In this document: in pieces, positions 7,313 to 14,946 of the stretch
How the letters are laid out: each line of letters begins with the position of its first letter
Position numbering within the stretch: the first letter of the stretch is position 1
Source of the DNA: Faecalimonas umbilicata
GTDB lineage: Bacteria; Bacillota; Clostridia; Lachnospirales; Lachnospiraceae
DNA: 64,000 nt
Assembly (NCBI RefSeq): GCF_004346095.1
Contig: NZ_SLZV01000014.1
Span: 1-64,000 of the forward strand
Reading direction: 5' to 3'
Made by a program: the position numbers and the translations under genes
Notes under the pieces: model-generated
What the model was told of the DNA's origin: nothing
Databases searched by the model: none
What the model saw: only the letters and a program-made list of their open reading frames with translations

Positions 7313-8953
7313 ATGAAGAGTTTTTATACAAATGGAACGATTTTGACCATGGAAGATGACGTACTGTATGCAGAGGCAGTGTGTGTGGAGAATGGGCGGA
7401 TCAAGGCGGTCGGAACAGCCGGGGACGTGTTGAAGCTTCGGGAGGATGCAGATGAGATGATTGATCTGAACGGTGCGGTGCTGATGCCGGGATTTATTGA
7501 TGCACATTCTCATTTTGTCGGTGCAGCCAATGCGATGACGCAGTGTGATCTGTCTCTTTGCAAGGATTTCGGAGAGATCATAGAATTGATGAAAGCGTTT
7601 AAAGAAAAGAGAAATCTGCCGGGGGATGCATGGATCATCGGATGTAATTATGACCAGAACTTTCTTGCAGAAGGAAGACATCCGGATAAGACGGTGTTAG
7701 ATCAGATCAGCAGTGAGAATCCAGTTCTCTTAATCCATGCATCTTCTCATATGGGTGTGACAAACAGCCGTGGACTGGAGGTTCAGGGGATTACGGAAGC
7801 GACAGAGGACTGTCCGGGTGGACGTTACGGAAGAGTCGCAGAAACGAGAGAACCGGATGGTTATATGGAAGAGAAGGCATTTCTGGCATTCCAGGAAAAG
7901 CTTCCGATGACATCGATGGAGGAGTTGATGCGACTGATCGGGGAAGCGCAGAAGATGTATGCAAGCTACGGGGTGACAACGGTACAGGATGGAATGGTTG
8001 CAAAGCCGTTGTTTCAGCTGTTAAAGTATGCATCGGGTGCAGGACTTCTGAAGCTGGATGTCGTTGGCTATGCTGATGTAATGACTGCAGCAGACTTGCC
8101 GGAGACGGAGCCGGAATATGCGGGACAGTATAAAGATCATTTTAAAATGGGCGGCTTTAAAGTGTTCCTTGATGGTTCTCCGCAGGGAAGAACAGCGTGG
8201 ATGACAACACCTTACGAGGGAGACGACACATACTGTGGATATCCGATCCACAGCGATGAGAAATTAAGAGAGTATATTGCAGTCGCTTTGGATAAAAAGC
8301 AGCAGCTTCTCGCACATTGTAACGGGGATGCGGCGGCAGAACAATATATCTCACAGTTTGAGAAAGAATTAGAAGCAAGAGGAGAGAAAGACAGCAACCG
8401 TGCAGTGATGGTACATGCGCAGCTTGTCAGAAAAGATCAGCTGGGGCGAATGAAAGCAATCGGGATGATTCCGAGTTTTTTCGTGGCGCATACTTACTAC
8501 TGGGGAGATATCCATATCAAAAATTTTGGAGCGCAGAGGGGAAGCCAGATTTCACCGGTAAAAGATGCGCTTGAGGATGGAATGAAGTTTACATTTCATC
8601 AGGATACACCGGTAGTTCCGCCAGATATGATGCGGACAGTTTCCTGTGCAGTGAACCGTGTGTCAAGAACCGGTCAGGTGATTGGGGAAAATCAGAGAAT
8701 CCCGGTGCTTGATGCGCTGAAAGCGATCACAAGTTATGCGGCATACCAGTATCACGAGGAGCAGGAAAAAGGAACAATCGCTGTTGGAAAATATGCGGAC
8801 TTTGTCGTGCTTGATAAGAATCCTCTGGAGACAGATGTGAAAGCACTTGCGGATATCCAGGTGCTTATGACATTGAAAGAAAATGAAGTAGTCTATCGCA
8901 GAGAAGAAGTGCAAAAAGAGAACGTAAGAGAAGGAGAGGCAAGTCATGAATAA
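7313..8953 (+). CDS. Amidohydrolase family protein (YtcJ-like)
   Basis: A 546-residue metal-dependent amidohydrolase of the amidohydrolase-3/YtcJ type. The N-terminal beta-sandwich contains NGTILTMEDD and the sequence LMPGFIDAHSHFVGA, whose HSH supplies metal ligands. Later are LLAHCNGDAAAEQYI, with the conserved His, HAQLVRKDQL, and FHQDTPVVPP, with the catalytic Asp. A C-terminal sandwich follows, KGTIAVGKYADFVVLDKNPL. Members hydrolyse diverse amides or formamide-type substrates. GAGGAGAATTT precedes the ATG. Its last 8 bases overlap the EamA transporter start, so the two are translationally coupled. The pair may import or export the substrate and cleave it (inference). Confidence 0.88.
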   Translation: MKSFYTNGTILTMEDDVLYAEAVCVENGRIKAVGTAGDVLKLREDADEMIDLNGAVLMPGFIDAHSHFVGAANAMTQCDLSLCKDFGEIIELMKAFKEKRNLPGDAWIIGCNYDQNFLAEGRHPDKTVLDQISSENPVLLIHASSHMGVTNSRGLEVQGITEATEDCPGGRYGRVAETREPDGYMEEKAFLAFQEKLPMTSMEELMRLIGEAQKMYASYGVTTVQDGMVAKPLFQLLKYASGAGLLKLDVVGYADVMTAADLPETEPEYAGQYKDHFKMGGFKVFLDGSPQGRTAWMTTPYEGDDTYCGYPIHSDEKLREYIAVALDKKQQLLAHCNGDAAAEQYISQFEKELEARGEKDSNRAVMVHAQLVRKDQLGRMKAIGMIPSFFVAHTYYWGDIHIKNFGAQRGSQISPVKDALEDGMKFTFHQDTPVVPPDMMRTVSCAVNRVSRTGQVIGENQRIPVLDALKAITSYAAYQYHEEQEKGTIAVGKYADFVVLDKNPLETDVKALADIQVLMTLKENEVVYRREEVQKENVREGEASHE

Positions 8954-9857
8954 GCGCAGCAAAGGGATTGCACTGGCAGTGATCACTGCAGTTATGTGGG
9001 GGATTATGGGGATTTTCGTGAGAGATCTCTCGAAATACCAGTTTTCCAATATTGAGATTTCTTTCTTTCGATGTGCTCTGGCGGGGGCGGCGTATTTTGT
9101 ATTCCTTCTGATCACAAAGCCGGCAGCGCTTAAAATCAATCTGAAAGGGATTATTATTTGCATCGTGTATGGGGCAGTCGCCTACAGTATCAGCTTTGTC
9201 AGCTATAGTGTGGCAGTATCGAGAATTCCGGTTGGGGTTGCGACAGTACTGATGTTTATGAGCCCAATCTGGGTTGCAATCCTTGGAAGGTTTATGTTTG
9301 GGGAAAAACTCGAGAAAAGCAAGATTATCACGATCTTTGTCTGTCTGATTGGCGCTATACTTGTGGCAAATCTGATCGGAGGAGGAAATATCAAACTGGA
9401 TGCGATCGGTATTCTTGCGGGAGTGGTCAATGGAATCGGTGTCGCGTTGCAGATCTTGCTTCCAAAGTTTTTCGCGAAAGATTATGACCGAGATACACTG
9501 CTTGTCTACGGATTTCTTGGAGCGGCAGTGGTTCTGTTGTTTGGAATGGATTTTGGTGCAGTTGCAGGACATTTTGCGGCGGCTCCGGTGACCAATCTTT
9601 TGTGGGATCTGTTTGGGATTGGAATCCTCTGTACGATGGTGGCGAATGTGGCATGTGTGAAATCTACTCAGTATGTAGAGGCGACAACAACGAGTATTTT
9701 ATCTGCGCTGGAAGTTGTTGTAGGGACATTGGTTGGATTCCTTGTGTTCCATGAGCATCTGACTATTTTGCAGATGATCGGGGCGGTCATTATCGTTGTA
9801 GGTGCGATTGGATCTGAGCTGGTTCAGGGAAAGAAGAAGACGGAATTAAAAAAGTAG
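8946..9857 (+). CDS. EamA (drug/metabolite transporter) family permease
   Basis: A 303-residue membrane protein with ten helices in two EamA repeats, each about 140 residues. Repeat one opens with AVITAVMWGIMGIFVRDLS and ends near GAILVANLIG; repeat two ends with the typical LEVVVGTLVGFLVFHEHLT. The family includes amino-acid and metabolite exporters. AAGGAGAGG lies within the end of the upstream amidohydrolase gene, and the two genes overlap by 8 bases. A strong terminator follows. The substrate is probably related to that of the amidohydrolase, but this is inference from coupling. Confidence 0.9.
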   Translation: MNKRSKGIALAVITAVMWGIMGIFVRDLSKYQFSNIEISFFRCALAGAAYFVFLLITKPAALKINLKGIIICIVYGAVAYSISFVSYSVAVSRIPVGVATVLMFMSPIWVAILGRFMFGEKLEKSKIITIFVCLIGAILVANLIGGGNIKLDAIGILAGVVNGIGVALQILLPKFFAKDYDRDTLLVYGFLGAAVVLLFGMDFGAVAGHFAAAPVTNLLWDLFGIGILCTMVANVACVKSTQYVEATTTSILSALEVVVGTLVGFLVFHEHLTILQMIGAVIIVVGAIGSELVQGKKKTELKK

Positions 9858-9906
9858 AGGGTTCTATAATACCATTAATTTAATTATTGACGATTGAGAA
9901 GAAACA

Positions 9907-9952
9907 AAACGTCCAAGAAGCTTGTGTGTTTACAAGCTTTTGGACGTTTTTT
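9907..9952 (+). terminator. Intrinsic terminator after the EamA gene
   Basis: ACGTCCAAGAAGCTTGT pairs with ACAAGCTTTTGGACGT and is followed by TTTTT. The rest of the gap up to the LacI promoter shows no gene. Confidence 0.85.
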
Positions 9953-10078
9953 GGGTTCTAAGTACAGTATCATGGATTTTGGACAGACTCGTATTCAGTG
10001 TGTTAAAGTCTTAAAACGATATAGGCAAATGAGAATAAAAACATCTATGTGCTTGTAGTGTAATAGCAAGAGAATACC

Positions 10079-10125
10079 TTGACAAGTATATACTTTATCT
10101 CGTATGCTTTTAGAAAGCCCTTTCA
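10079..10125 (+). promoter_or_regulatory. Promoter and operator O1 of the LacI gene
   Basis: TTGACA (10079-10084), 18 bases, TATGCT (10103-10108). The palindrome AGAAAGCCCTTTCA (10112-10125) lies three bases after the -10 box, covering the expected transcription start. Two related palindromes (12280-12293 and 12453-12466) sit at the nearby catabolic genes. Position and LacI/CcpA-like form suggest autorepression by the protein encoded just downstream. CcpA binding is an alternative. Confidence 0.65.
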
Positions 10126-10150
10126 CGGGGAAATGTAATAAGGAGAGGAA

Positions 10151-11155
10151 ATGGAATCAAGAAACATGAACATTTATGATATAGCAAAAGAAGCAGGAGT
10201 CTCAATCTCTACGGTGTCGAGAGTGCTCAATCATAAGGGTAACGTAAATCCTGCGACGAGAGAGAGAGTAGAGGAGGTACTTGAACGCAATCACTATACA
10301 CCAAGTGCCATTGCACGAGGCATGGTCAGTAAGTCTATGCGTACGGTTGCAGTGCTTACGGTGGATATTCGTGTGCCGCACTATGCTCGGACGGCATACA
10401 CGATTGAGCGGGAATTAAGTCACAGAGGATATGAAGTTACTCTCTGCAATACAGGTGGAGAGGCAGAGGAGACAGAGAAATATCTGCAGACGATGTTGGA
10501 GAAAAAGGTAGATGGAATCGTTCTAGTCGGATCTGTGTTTAATACGATCTGTAAGAAACCGGAAATTAAAAAGCTTCTGCGGACGGTTCCGGTTGTTTTG
10601 GCAAATGGAAAGCTGGAAATGGCTAATTCCTATTCGGTTCTTGTAGACGATAAGTATGGAATTGCACTTGCGGTAAATGAATTGCTCAAAAAAGGACACA
10701 GAGATATCTATTATGTAAAGGATATGGATACTGTCAGTGCCCGGCTCAAATGGGAAGGGTTTGTCGATACACTGCAGCATGCCGGAATTGCTGAGGCAAA
10801 GAAGAAGGTATTACATACAACATCTGATCTGGAAGGTGGAATGCGGGCAGTCAGAGAGCTGATCCAAAGCGGAAAGAAATTCTCGGCATTGGTCTGTGGA
10901 GAAGATATTACAGCGGCAGGTGCAGTGAAAGCACTTTTGCAGGAAGGTTACCGGATTCCGGAAGACGTGGCTGTGACAGGGTACAATAATTCAGAATATG
11001 CAAGGATCTGTGAGCCGACACTTACAACGATTGACAATAAACCGGAACTTGTTGCAATGTTCAGTGTACAGCTTTTGACAAGTCTGATCGAGAAGACAGA
11101 TGCATATTCTTCCTGCACGATCCAGCCGGAACTTGTAGCGGGAAAGACAGTCTGA
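10151..11155 (+). CDS. LacI family transcriptional regulator
   Basis: A 334-residue repressor. The N-terminal helix-turn-helix and hinge contain IYDIAKEAGVSISTVSRVLN and the GNVNPATRERVEEVL segment. A periplasmic-binding-protein-like sensor domain follows (about 65-334), with VAVTGYNNSEYA near its end. GGAGAGG lies just before the ATG. It is convergent with the D-2-hydroxyacid dehydrogenase and precedes the YiaK-like operon by about 1.4 kb. A shared GAAAGCSCTTT palindrome in its own promoter and in the dehydrogenase intergenic region suggests that it controls this locus. The effector is probably a sugar acid or derivative (inference). Confidence 0.93.
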   Translation: MESRNMNIYDIAKEAGVSISTVSRVLNHKGNVNPATRERVEEVLERNHYTPSAIARGMVSKSMRTVAVLTVDIRVPHYARTAYTIERELSHRGYEVTLCNTGGEAEETEKYLQTMLEKKVDGIVLVGSVFNTICKKPEIKKLLRTVPVVLANGKLEMANSYSVLVDDKYGIALAVNELLKKGHRDIYYVKDMDTVSARLKWEGFVDTLQHAGIAEAKKKVLHTTSDLEGGMRAVRELIQSGKKFSALVCGEDITAAGAVKALLQEGYRIPEDVAVTGYNNSEYARICEPTLTTIDNKPELVAMFSVQLLTSLIEKTDAYSSCTIQPELVAGKTV

Positions 11156-11185
11156 GTTCTTCAGGCCTTATAGGCTGAAGAACTC
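11154..11185. terminator. Convergent inverted repeat covering both stop codons
   Basis: GAGTTCTTCAG (11154-11164) and CTGAAGAACTC (11175-11185) form a perfect 11-base arm pair. It overlaps the LacI stop (11153-11155) and contains the stop of the opposing dehydrogenase (11168-11170). Neither side has a good T-tract, so termination efficiency is uncertain. It may serve both convergent transcripts. Confidence 0.5.
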
Positions 11186-12103
11186 TTTGATCTGTTCTGC
11201 AATAATGTTCATTAATTTTGTCCTCGCTTCGATACTTGCCCATGCGATATGAGGAGTAATAAGAAGGCGGTTACTGTCAGAAAAGCCGCGGAGCGGATTG
11301 TCTGTGCGCATGGGCTCTTCAGACAGAACGTCTAGACCGGCAGCTCGTATTTCATCTGTTTCCAGCGCCCGTTTCAAATCTTTCTCCACGACGATCGGAC
11401 CGCGACCAAGATTTAAGAAAATAGCGCTTTTCTTCATTTTTCGAAATGCCGAAAAATCGATGAGATTTTCCGTATGCTTATTTAACGGTGCATGTACGGA
11501 TACAATGTCGGCAGTCTCAAGGAGCAGATCAAGGGAAACTTGATGAAAACCTTCTTGAGGAGCCGCGCCTGAAGGTGAAGAGTAAATCACGTTTGCTCCG
11601 AATGCGTTTGCAATGGAGGCAACTCTTCGACCGATATTTCCAAGACCAATGATTCCCCATGTCTTGCCTTTCAGTTCATAAAAGGTCTTCTCAAAGTGTG
11701 TGAAGATCGTATCATTTGTATAATGGTCATTTTTGACATAATCGTCATAATATCTCAAATGTTCCAGAAGATAAAACAGCATGGCAAAGGTGTGCTGTGC
11801 AACCGATTCCGTAGAGTATCCGGCAACATTCCGCCATGCAATGCCACGTTTGTCTAAATACTCTTTATCAAGATTGTTCGTGCCAGTAGCTGTTACACAG
11901 ACTAATTTAAGATTTTTTGCAGTTCCAATCGAAGCCTCGTTGATCAGGATCTTATTTACAATAATCACATCGGCATCCAAAACGCGCCCGGGAACTTCCT
12001 CCGGAGTAGAAAAAGAGTATTTGACAACCTCTCCGAACTGGTCAAACTGGGAGAGGTCAAGATCATCGCCGATTGTCTTCGCATCTAAAAATACAAGTTT
12101 CAT
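11168..12103 (-). CDS. D-2-hydroxyacid dehydrogenase (NAD-dependent)
   Basis: A 311-residue member of the D-isomer specific 2-hydroxyacid dehydrogenases, which interconvert 2-keto acids and D-2-hydroxy acids such as glycerate, lactate or phosphoglycerate. The nucleotide-binding motif is GIIGLGNIGRRVA (about 148-160). The catalytic Arg lies in NLGRGPIV, the Glu in LDVLSEEP and the His in TPHIAWAS. The start at 12103 is set by AAAGGAG eight bases upstream; the longer frame to 12190 has no ribosome site. A 177-base leader separates it from palindrome O2. It probably reduces a keto acid made by the neighbouring locus and could supply glycerate for the kinase at 6026 (inference). Confidence 0.92.
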   Translation of the reverse strand: MKLVFLDAKTIGDDLDLSQFDQFGEVVKYSFSTPEEVPGRVLDADVIIVNKILINEASIGTAKNLKLVCVTATGTNNLDKEYLDKRGIAWRNVAGYSTESVAQHTFAMLFYLLEHLRYYDDYVKNDHYTNDTIFTHFEKTFYELKGKTWGIIGLGNIGRRVASIANAFGANVIYSSPSGAAPQEGFHQVSLDLLLETADIVSVHAPLNKHTENLIDFSAFRKMKKSAIFLNLGRGPIVVEKDLKRALETDEIRAAGLDVLSEEPMRTDNPLRGFSDSNRLLITPHIAWASIEARTKLMNIIAEQIKEFFSL

Positions 12104-12279
12104 GTAGTAGTCTCCTTTCTGTTCGCTGCATGGCAGGTTGTTGCCTGTAGACAGTTTCTGCGACAGCGATAGTTTATAAAAGTTTACCATGAATGTACTA
12201 GTTATGTAAATTCTTTGTTTTTGAATATCTTTGAGAATGCCATTGGTGCGACAAATTCCTGATGTAGAACAAGATATTG

Positions 12280-12293
12280 TGAAAGCCCTTTCT
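12280..12293. promoter_or_regulatory. Operator-like palindrome O2 in the divergent region
   Basis: TGAAAGCCCTTTCT is almost the same as O1 in the LacI promoter. It lies in the 449-base gap between the divergent D-2-hydroxyacid dehydrogenase and the YiaK-like operon, on the dehydrogenase side. The surrounding sequence is very AT-rich. No clean minus-strand promoter could be assigned, although a TATTAT near 12323-12328 is a weak candidate. Confidence 0.55.
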
Positions 12294-12415
12294 TAAAAAT
12301 GATTTAAAAACCTTTCCTAAACATAATAAATGTTAAAAATAAATCGTTATTTTGCACTAAAACAAATATAAAAAACAGACATAATGACGAAAATAGTTGT
12401 TTTTCATCACATATA

Positions 12416-12466
12416 TTGACAAAATATGATAGATAACTATAATGAAAAATAAGGAAAGCGCTTTTA
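12416..12466 (+). promoter_or_regulatory. Promoter and operator O3 of the YiaK-like operon
   Basis: TTGACA (12416-12421), 16 bases, TATAAT (12438-12443). The palindrome GGAAAGCGCTTTTA (12453-12466) lies at the expected transcription start, the same relation as O1 to its promoter. It also resembles a CcpA cre site, so carbon catabolite control is an alternative or additional explanation. Confidence 0.65.
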
Positions 12467-12552
12467 CAAAGTTTCAAAAAATAATTAGTTTGTTTTGAAA
12501 TTGACAATTGTAAAAGGCAAAATGTTTCAGAAAGTTGAAAGGAGATCACATA

Positions 12553-13554
12553 ATGAGAGTTCAATATGATGTGATGGTGCAGGAATTTGCACGTGTATTA
12601 GAGAAAAAAGGATTTCGGAGAGAGGATGCAGAGAGTGCAGCAGTGATTTTTGCACAGAACAGTCTGGCTGGTGTGTTTTCTCACGGACTCAATCGCTTTC
12701 CGCGTGTCGTAAGTTATCTGGAAAAAGGAGAGATCGATCCAGATGCGCGCGCAACATGCGAGATGAGTATGGGTGCGATTGAGCGATGGGATGGACATCG
12801 TGGATTTGGTCCGCTGAATGCAAAGCGTGCAATGGACCGAGCATGTGAACTTGCAAAAGAATATGGAATCGGATGTGTTGCTCTTGGAAATAACAATCAC
12901 TGGATGAGAGGAGGCACTTATGGATGGCTGGCAGCGGAGAATGGATGCATCGGAATCTGCTGGTCTAACACAATGCCGAATATGCCTGCATGGGGTGGAG
13001 CAGACAGAAAGATCGGAAATAATCCGCTGATCATGGCAGTTCCTCGCTCAAATGGAGAACATGCAATGGTAGACTGTGCCGTGTCACAATTTTCTTACGG
13101 AAAGATTGAAGATTGTCGTCTGCGCGGTGTGCAGCTTCCGGTTCCGGGTGGATATGACACAAAGGGAGAACTCACAACAGATCCGGCAGAGATTGAGAAG
13201 ACATGGCGCGTACTTCCGATGGGATATTGGAAGGGAAGTGGACTTTCTATTATGTTAGATTTGATTGCGACGGTTCTGACAAATGGAAATTCAGTACAGA
13301 AAATCGGAACATTCGGAGATGAAGTCGGGCTGACACAGATTATGATCGCAGTCGATCCGACAAAATTCCAGACAGCAGAAGAGACAGATAAGATTGTGGA
13401 CGAGATTCTTGCAGATATCAAATCTTCGGAGCCGGTTACCGAAGGCGGAGAAGTCTTCTATCCGGGTGAACTGGAATTGAACAGCATTCGTGACAACAAA
13501 GAACATGGAATCCCAGTTATTGAGGAAGTATGGGAATCTGTTCTGAAAATGTAA
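12553..13554 (+). CDS. YiaK/DlgD-like dehydrogenase (Ldh2/malate dehydrogenase-2 fold)
   Basis: A 333-residue NAD(P)H-dependent oxidoreductase of the LDH2/MDH2 family, closest by eye to 2,3-diketo-L-gulonate reductase. Landmarks are SHGLNRFPRV with the family catalytic His (residue 44), GNNNHWMRGGTYGW, IGNNPLIMAVP, and WKGSGLSIMLDLIATVLTNG. The start at 12553 follows AAAGGAG; an in-frame TTG at 12535 lies upstream of that site and is less likely. It is the first gene of a five-gene operon whose last gene is YiaL-like. In E. coli yiaK and yiaL are also adjacent. A keto-sugar-acid substrate is therefore likely, but the exact compound is inference. Confidence 0.85.
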   Translation: MRVQYDVMVQEFARVLEKKGFRREDAESAAVIFAQNSLAGVFSHGLNRFPRVVSYLEKGEIDPDARATCEMSMGAIERWDGHRGFGPLNAKRAMDRACELAKEYGIGCVALGNNNHWMRGGTYGWLAAENGCIGICWSNTMPNMPAWGGADRKIGNNPLIMAVPRSNGEHAMVDCAVSQFSYGKIEDCRLRGVQLPVPGGYDTKGELTTDPAEIEKTWRVLPMGYWKGSGLSIMLDLIATVLTNGNSVQKIGTFGDEVGLTQIMIAVDPTKFQTAEETDKIVDEILADIKSSEPVTEGGEVFYPGELELNSIRDNKEHGIPVIEEVWESVLKM

Positions 13555-13580
13555 AGTGACAGATACTAGGAGGAAAAGTT

Positions 13581-14933
13581 ATGGAATATATCATTGGTAT
13601 TTTGCTGCTCATCTCATTTGTCGGACTGGCAGTCTACGCGGTTCGCGGCGGAAATTTGATGATGGGTATGCTCATTATGGGAGTCATCTGGACAGTTCTC
13701 CCACTCATTGGAAATACATTTGCAACAAATCCTGATTTTATAGCGGCTTACCCGGGAGTGACGGATATTTCTTTCGTAGATGCGATCACGAAAGTATTCC
13801 AGTCAGGACCAGAAGGATGGGGAAGCGTACTTGTAAATGTTGTGTTTGGCGCATGGTTTGGCCGTGTGCTGTTAGAAACTGGAATTGCGGATGCATTGAT
13901 TCGAAAAGCCGTAGAGCTTGGTGGAGATAAACCGATCGTTATATGTGTGCTTCTGTCAACTGTGACAACAGCCATCTTCTCTACATTATTCGGAGCAGGT
14001 GCAGTAGTTGCGATCGGTGTGATCATTCTTCCGATCCTTATGAGTCTTGGAATTCCGAAAACGCTTTCCATCGGTTCGTTCATGATGAGTGTCGGTGCAG
14101 GAATGTATTTAAACCCGGTGCTTTCTGGTCAGTTCCTCGCATTCTTCCTCGGGGAGGATGGAAAACAACTGATCACATACGATGATCCTGCACGCTTAAG
14201 ATGGGCGGTGATCGGCCTTGCAGTACAGCTTGTTCTAGTAATCACAATGTGTGCATTTACACTGAGAAAGAAAAAGACAGTACATGCGTGGAGTGCTTCG
14301 GCGGCGAGAAAAGCCCGTCCGGGATATGTGCCGACACCGGCTCTGATCGCTCCGATTCTTCCGGTGCTTCTGCTTGTTATTTTCAATGTGCCGATCATTC
14401 TTGGATTTATTATAGGAAGCTTCTACGCACTGATCATCTGTGGAAGATTAAAGACATTCCGCGGGGCATGCCGTGTGCTGAATAAAGATTTCTATGACGG
14501 TGTAGTAGACACTGCTCCGCTTGTAGGATTCCTTCTGATGATCCCGATGTTCAACAAAGCAGCAGAACTTTGTGTTCCGTATTTCAATGCACTGCTTGGA
14601 AATGTTATTCCGAACAACACACTAATCATCAGCATCGCATTTGCAGTACTGGCACCGCTTGGATTGTTCCGTGGACCGTTTACCTTATTTGGATGTGGGG
14701 CAGCTACGCTCGGAATTTTAAAAGGAATCGGATTTTCCACTCCATATCTGTATGCACTGATGGTCATTCCTTCAATCACGATGAATGTATCAATCTGTAT
14801 GACACAGAGCTGGATCGCATGGGGTGTAAGCTATGCAAAAGTTTCTACAAGAGAACATTTGAAGAAGACATTGCCGGTTGCATGGATCATCTGCGCAATT
14901 ATGCAGGCAATCACATATATCATGTTTGGTTAA
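13581..14933 (+). CDS. Organic-acid permease, GntP/citrate-transporter-like (ion transporter superfamily)
   Basis: A 450-residue membrane protein with about 11-12 helices. Helical hairpin-type stretches such as VSVGAGMYLNP and GLFRGPFTLFGCGAATLG, and the segment TTAIFSTLFGAGAVVAIGVI, resemble gluconate or citrate permeases of the ion-transporter superfamily. TAGGAGG precedes the ATG. Operon position between a YiaK-like dehydrogenase and a HyuA-like ATPase indicates that it imports the substrate of the pathway, in place of the TRAP transporter used by the E. coli yia operon. I could not place it in a named family with certainty. Confidence 0.7.
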   Translation: MEYIIGILLLISFVGLAVYAVRGGNLMMGMLIMGVIWTVLPLIGNTFATNPDFIAAYPGVTDISFVDAITKVFQSGPEGWGSVLVNVVFGAWFGRVLLETGIADALIRKAVELGGDKPIVICVLLSTVTTAIFSTLFGAGAVVAIGVIILPILMSLGIPKTLSIGSFMMSVGAGMYLNPVLSGQFLAFFLGEDGKQLITYDDPARLRWAVIGLAVQLVLVITMCAFTLRKKKTVHAWSASAARKARPGYVPTPALIAPILPVLLLVIFNVPIILGFIIGSFYALIICGRLKTFRGACRVLNKDFYDGVVDTAPLVGFLLMIPMFNKAAELCVPYFNALLGNVIPNNTLIISIAFAVLAPLGLFRGPFTLFGCGAATLGILKGIGFSTPYLYALMVIPSITMNVSICMTQSWIAWGVSYAKVSTREHLKKTLPVAWIICAIMQAITYIMFG

Positions 14934-14946
14934 GGAGAGGGTGAAA

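Noticed and set aside
12453-12466. Pure CcpA cre site
   Set aside because: It resembles cre, but the two sister palindromes carry GCCC at the centre and cluster at one locus with a LacI gene, so a local regulator is preferred; CcpA is kept as an alternative.
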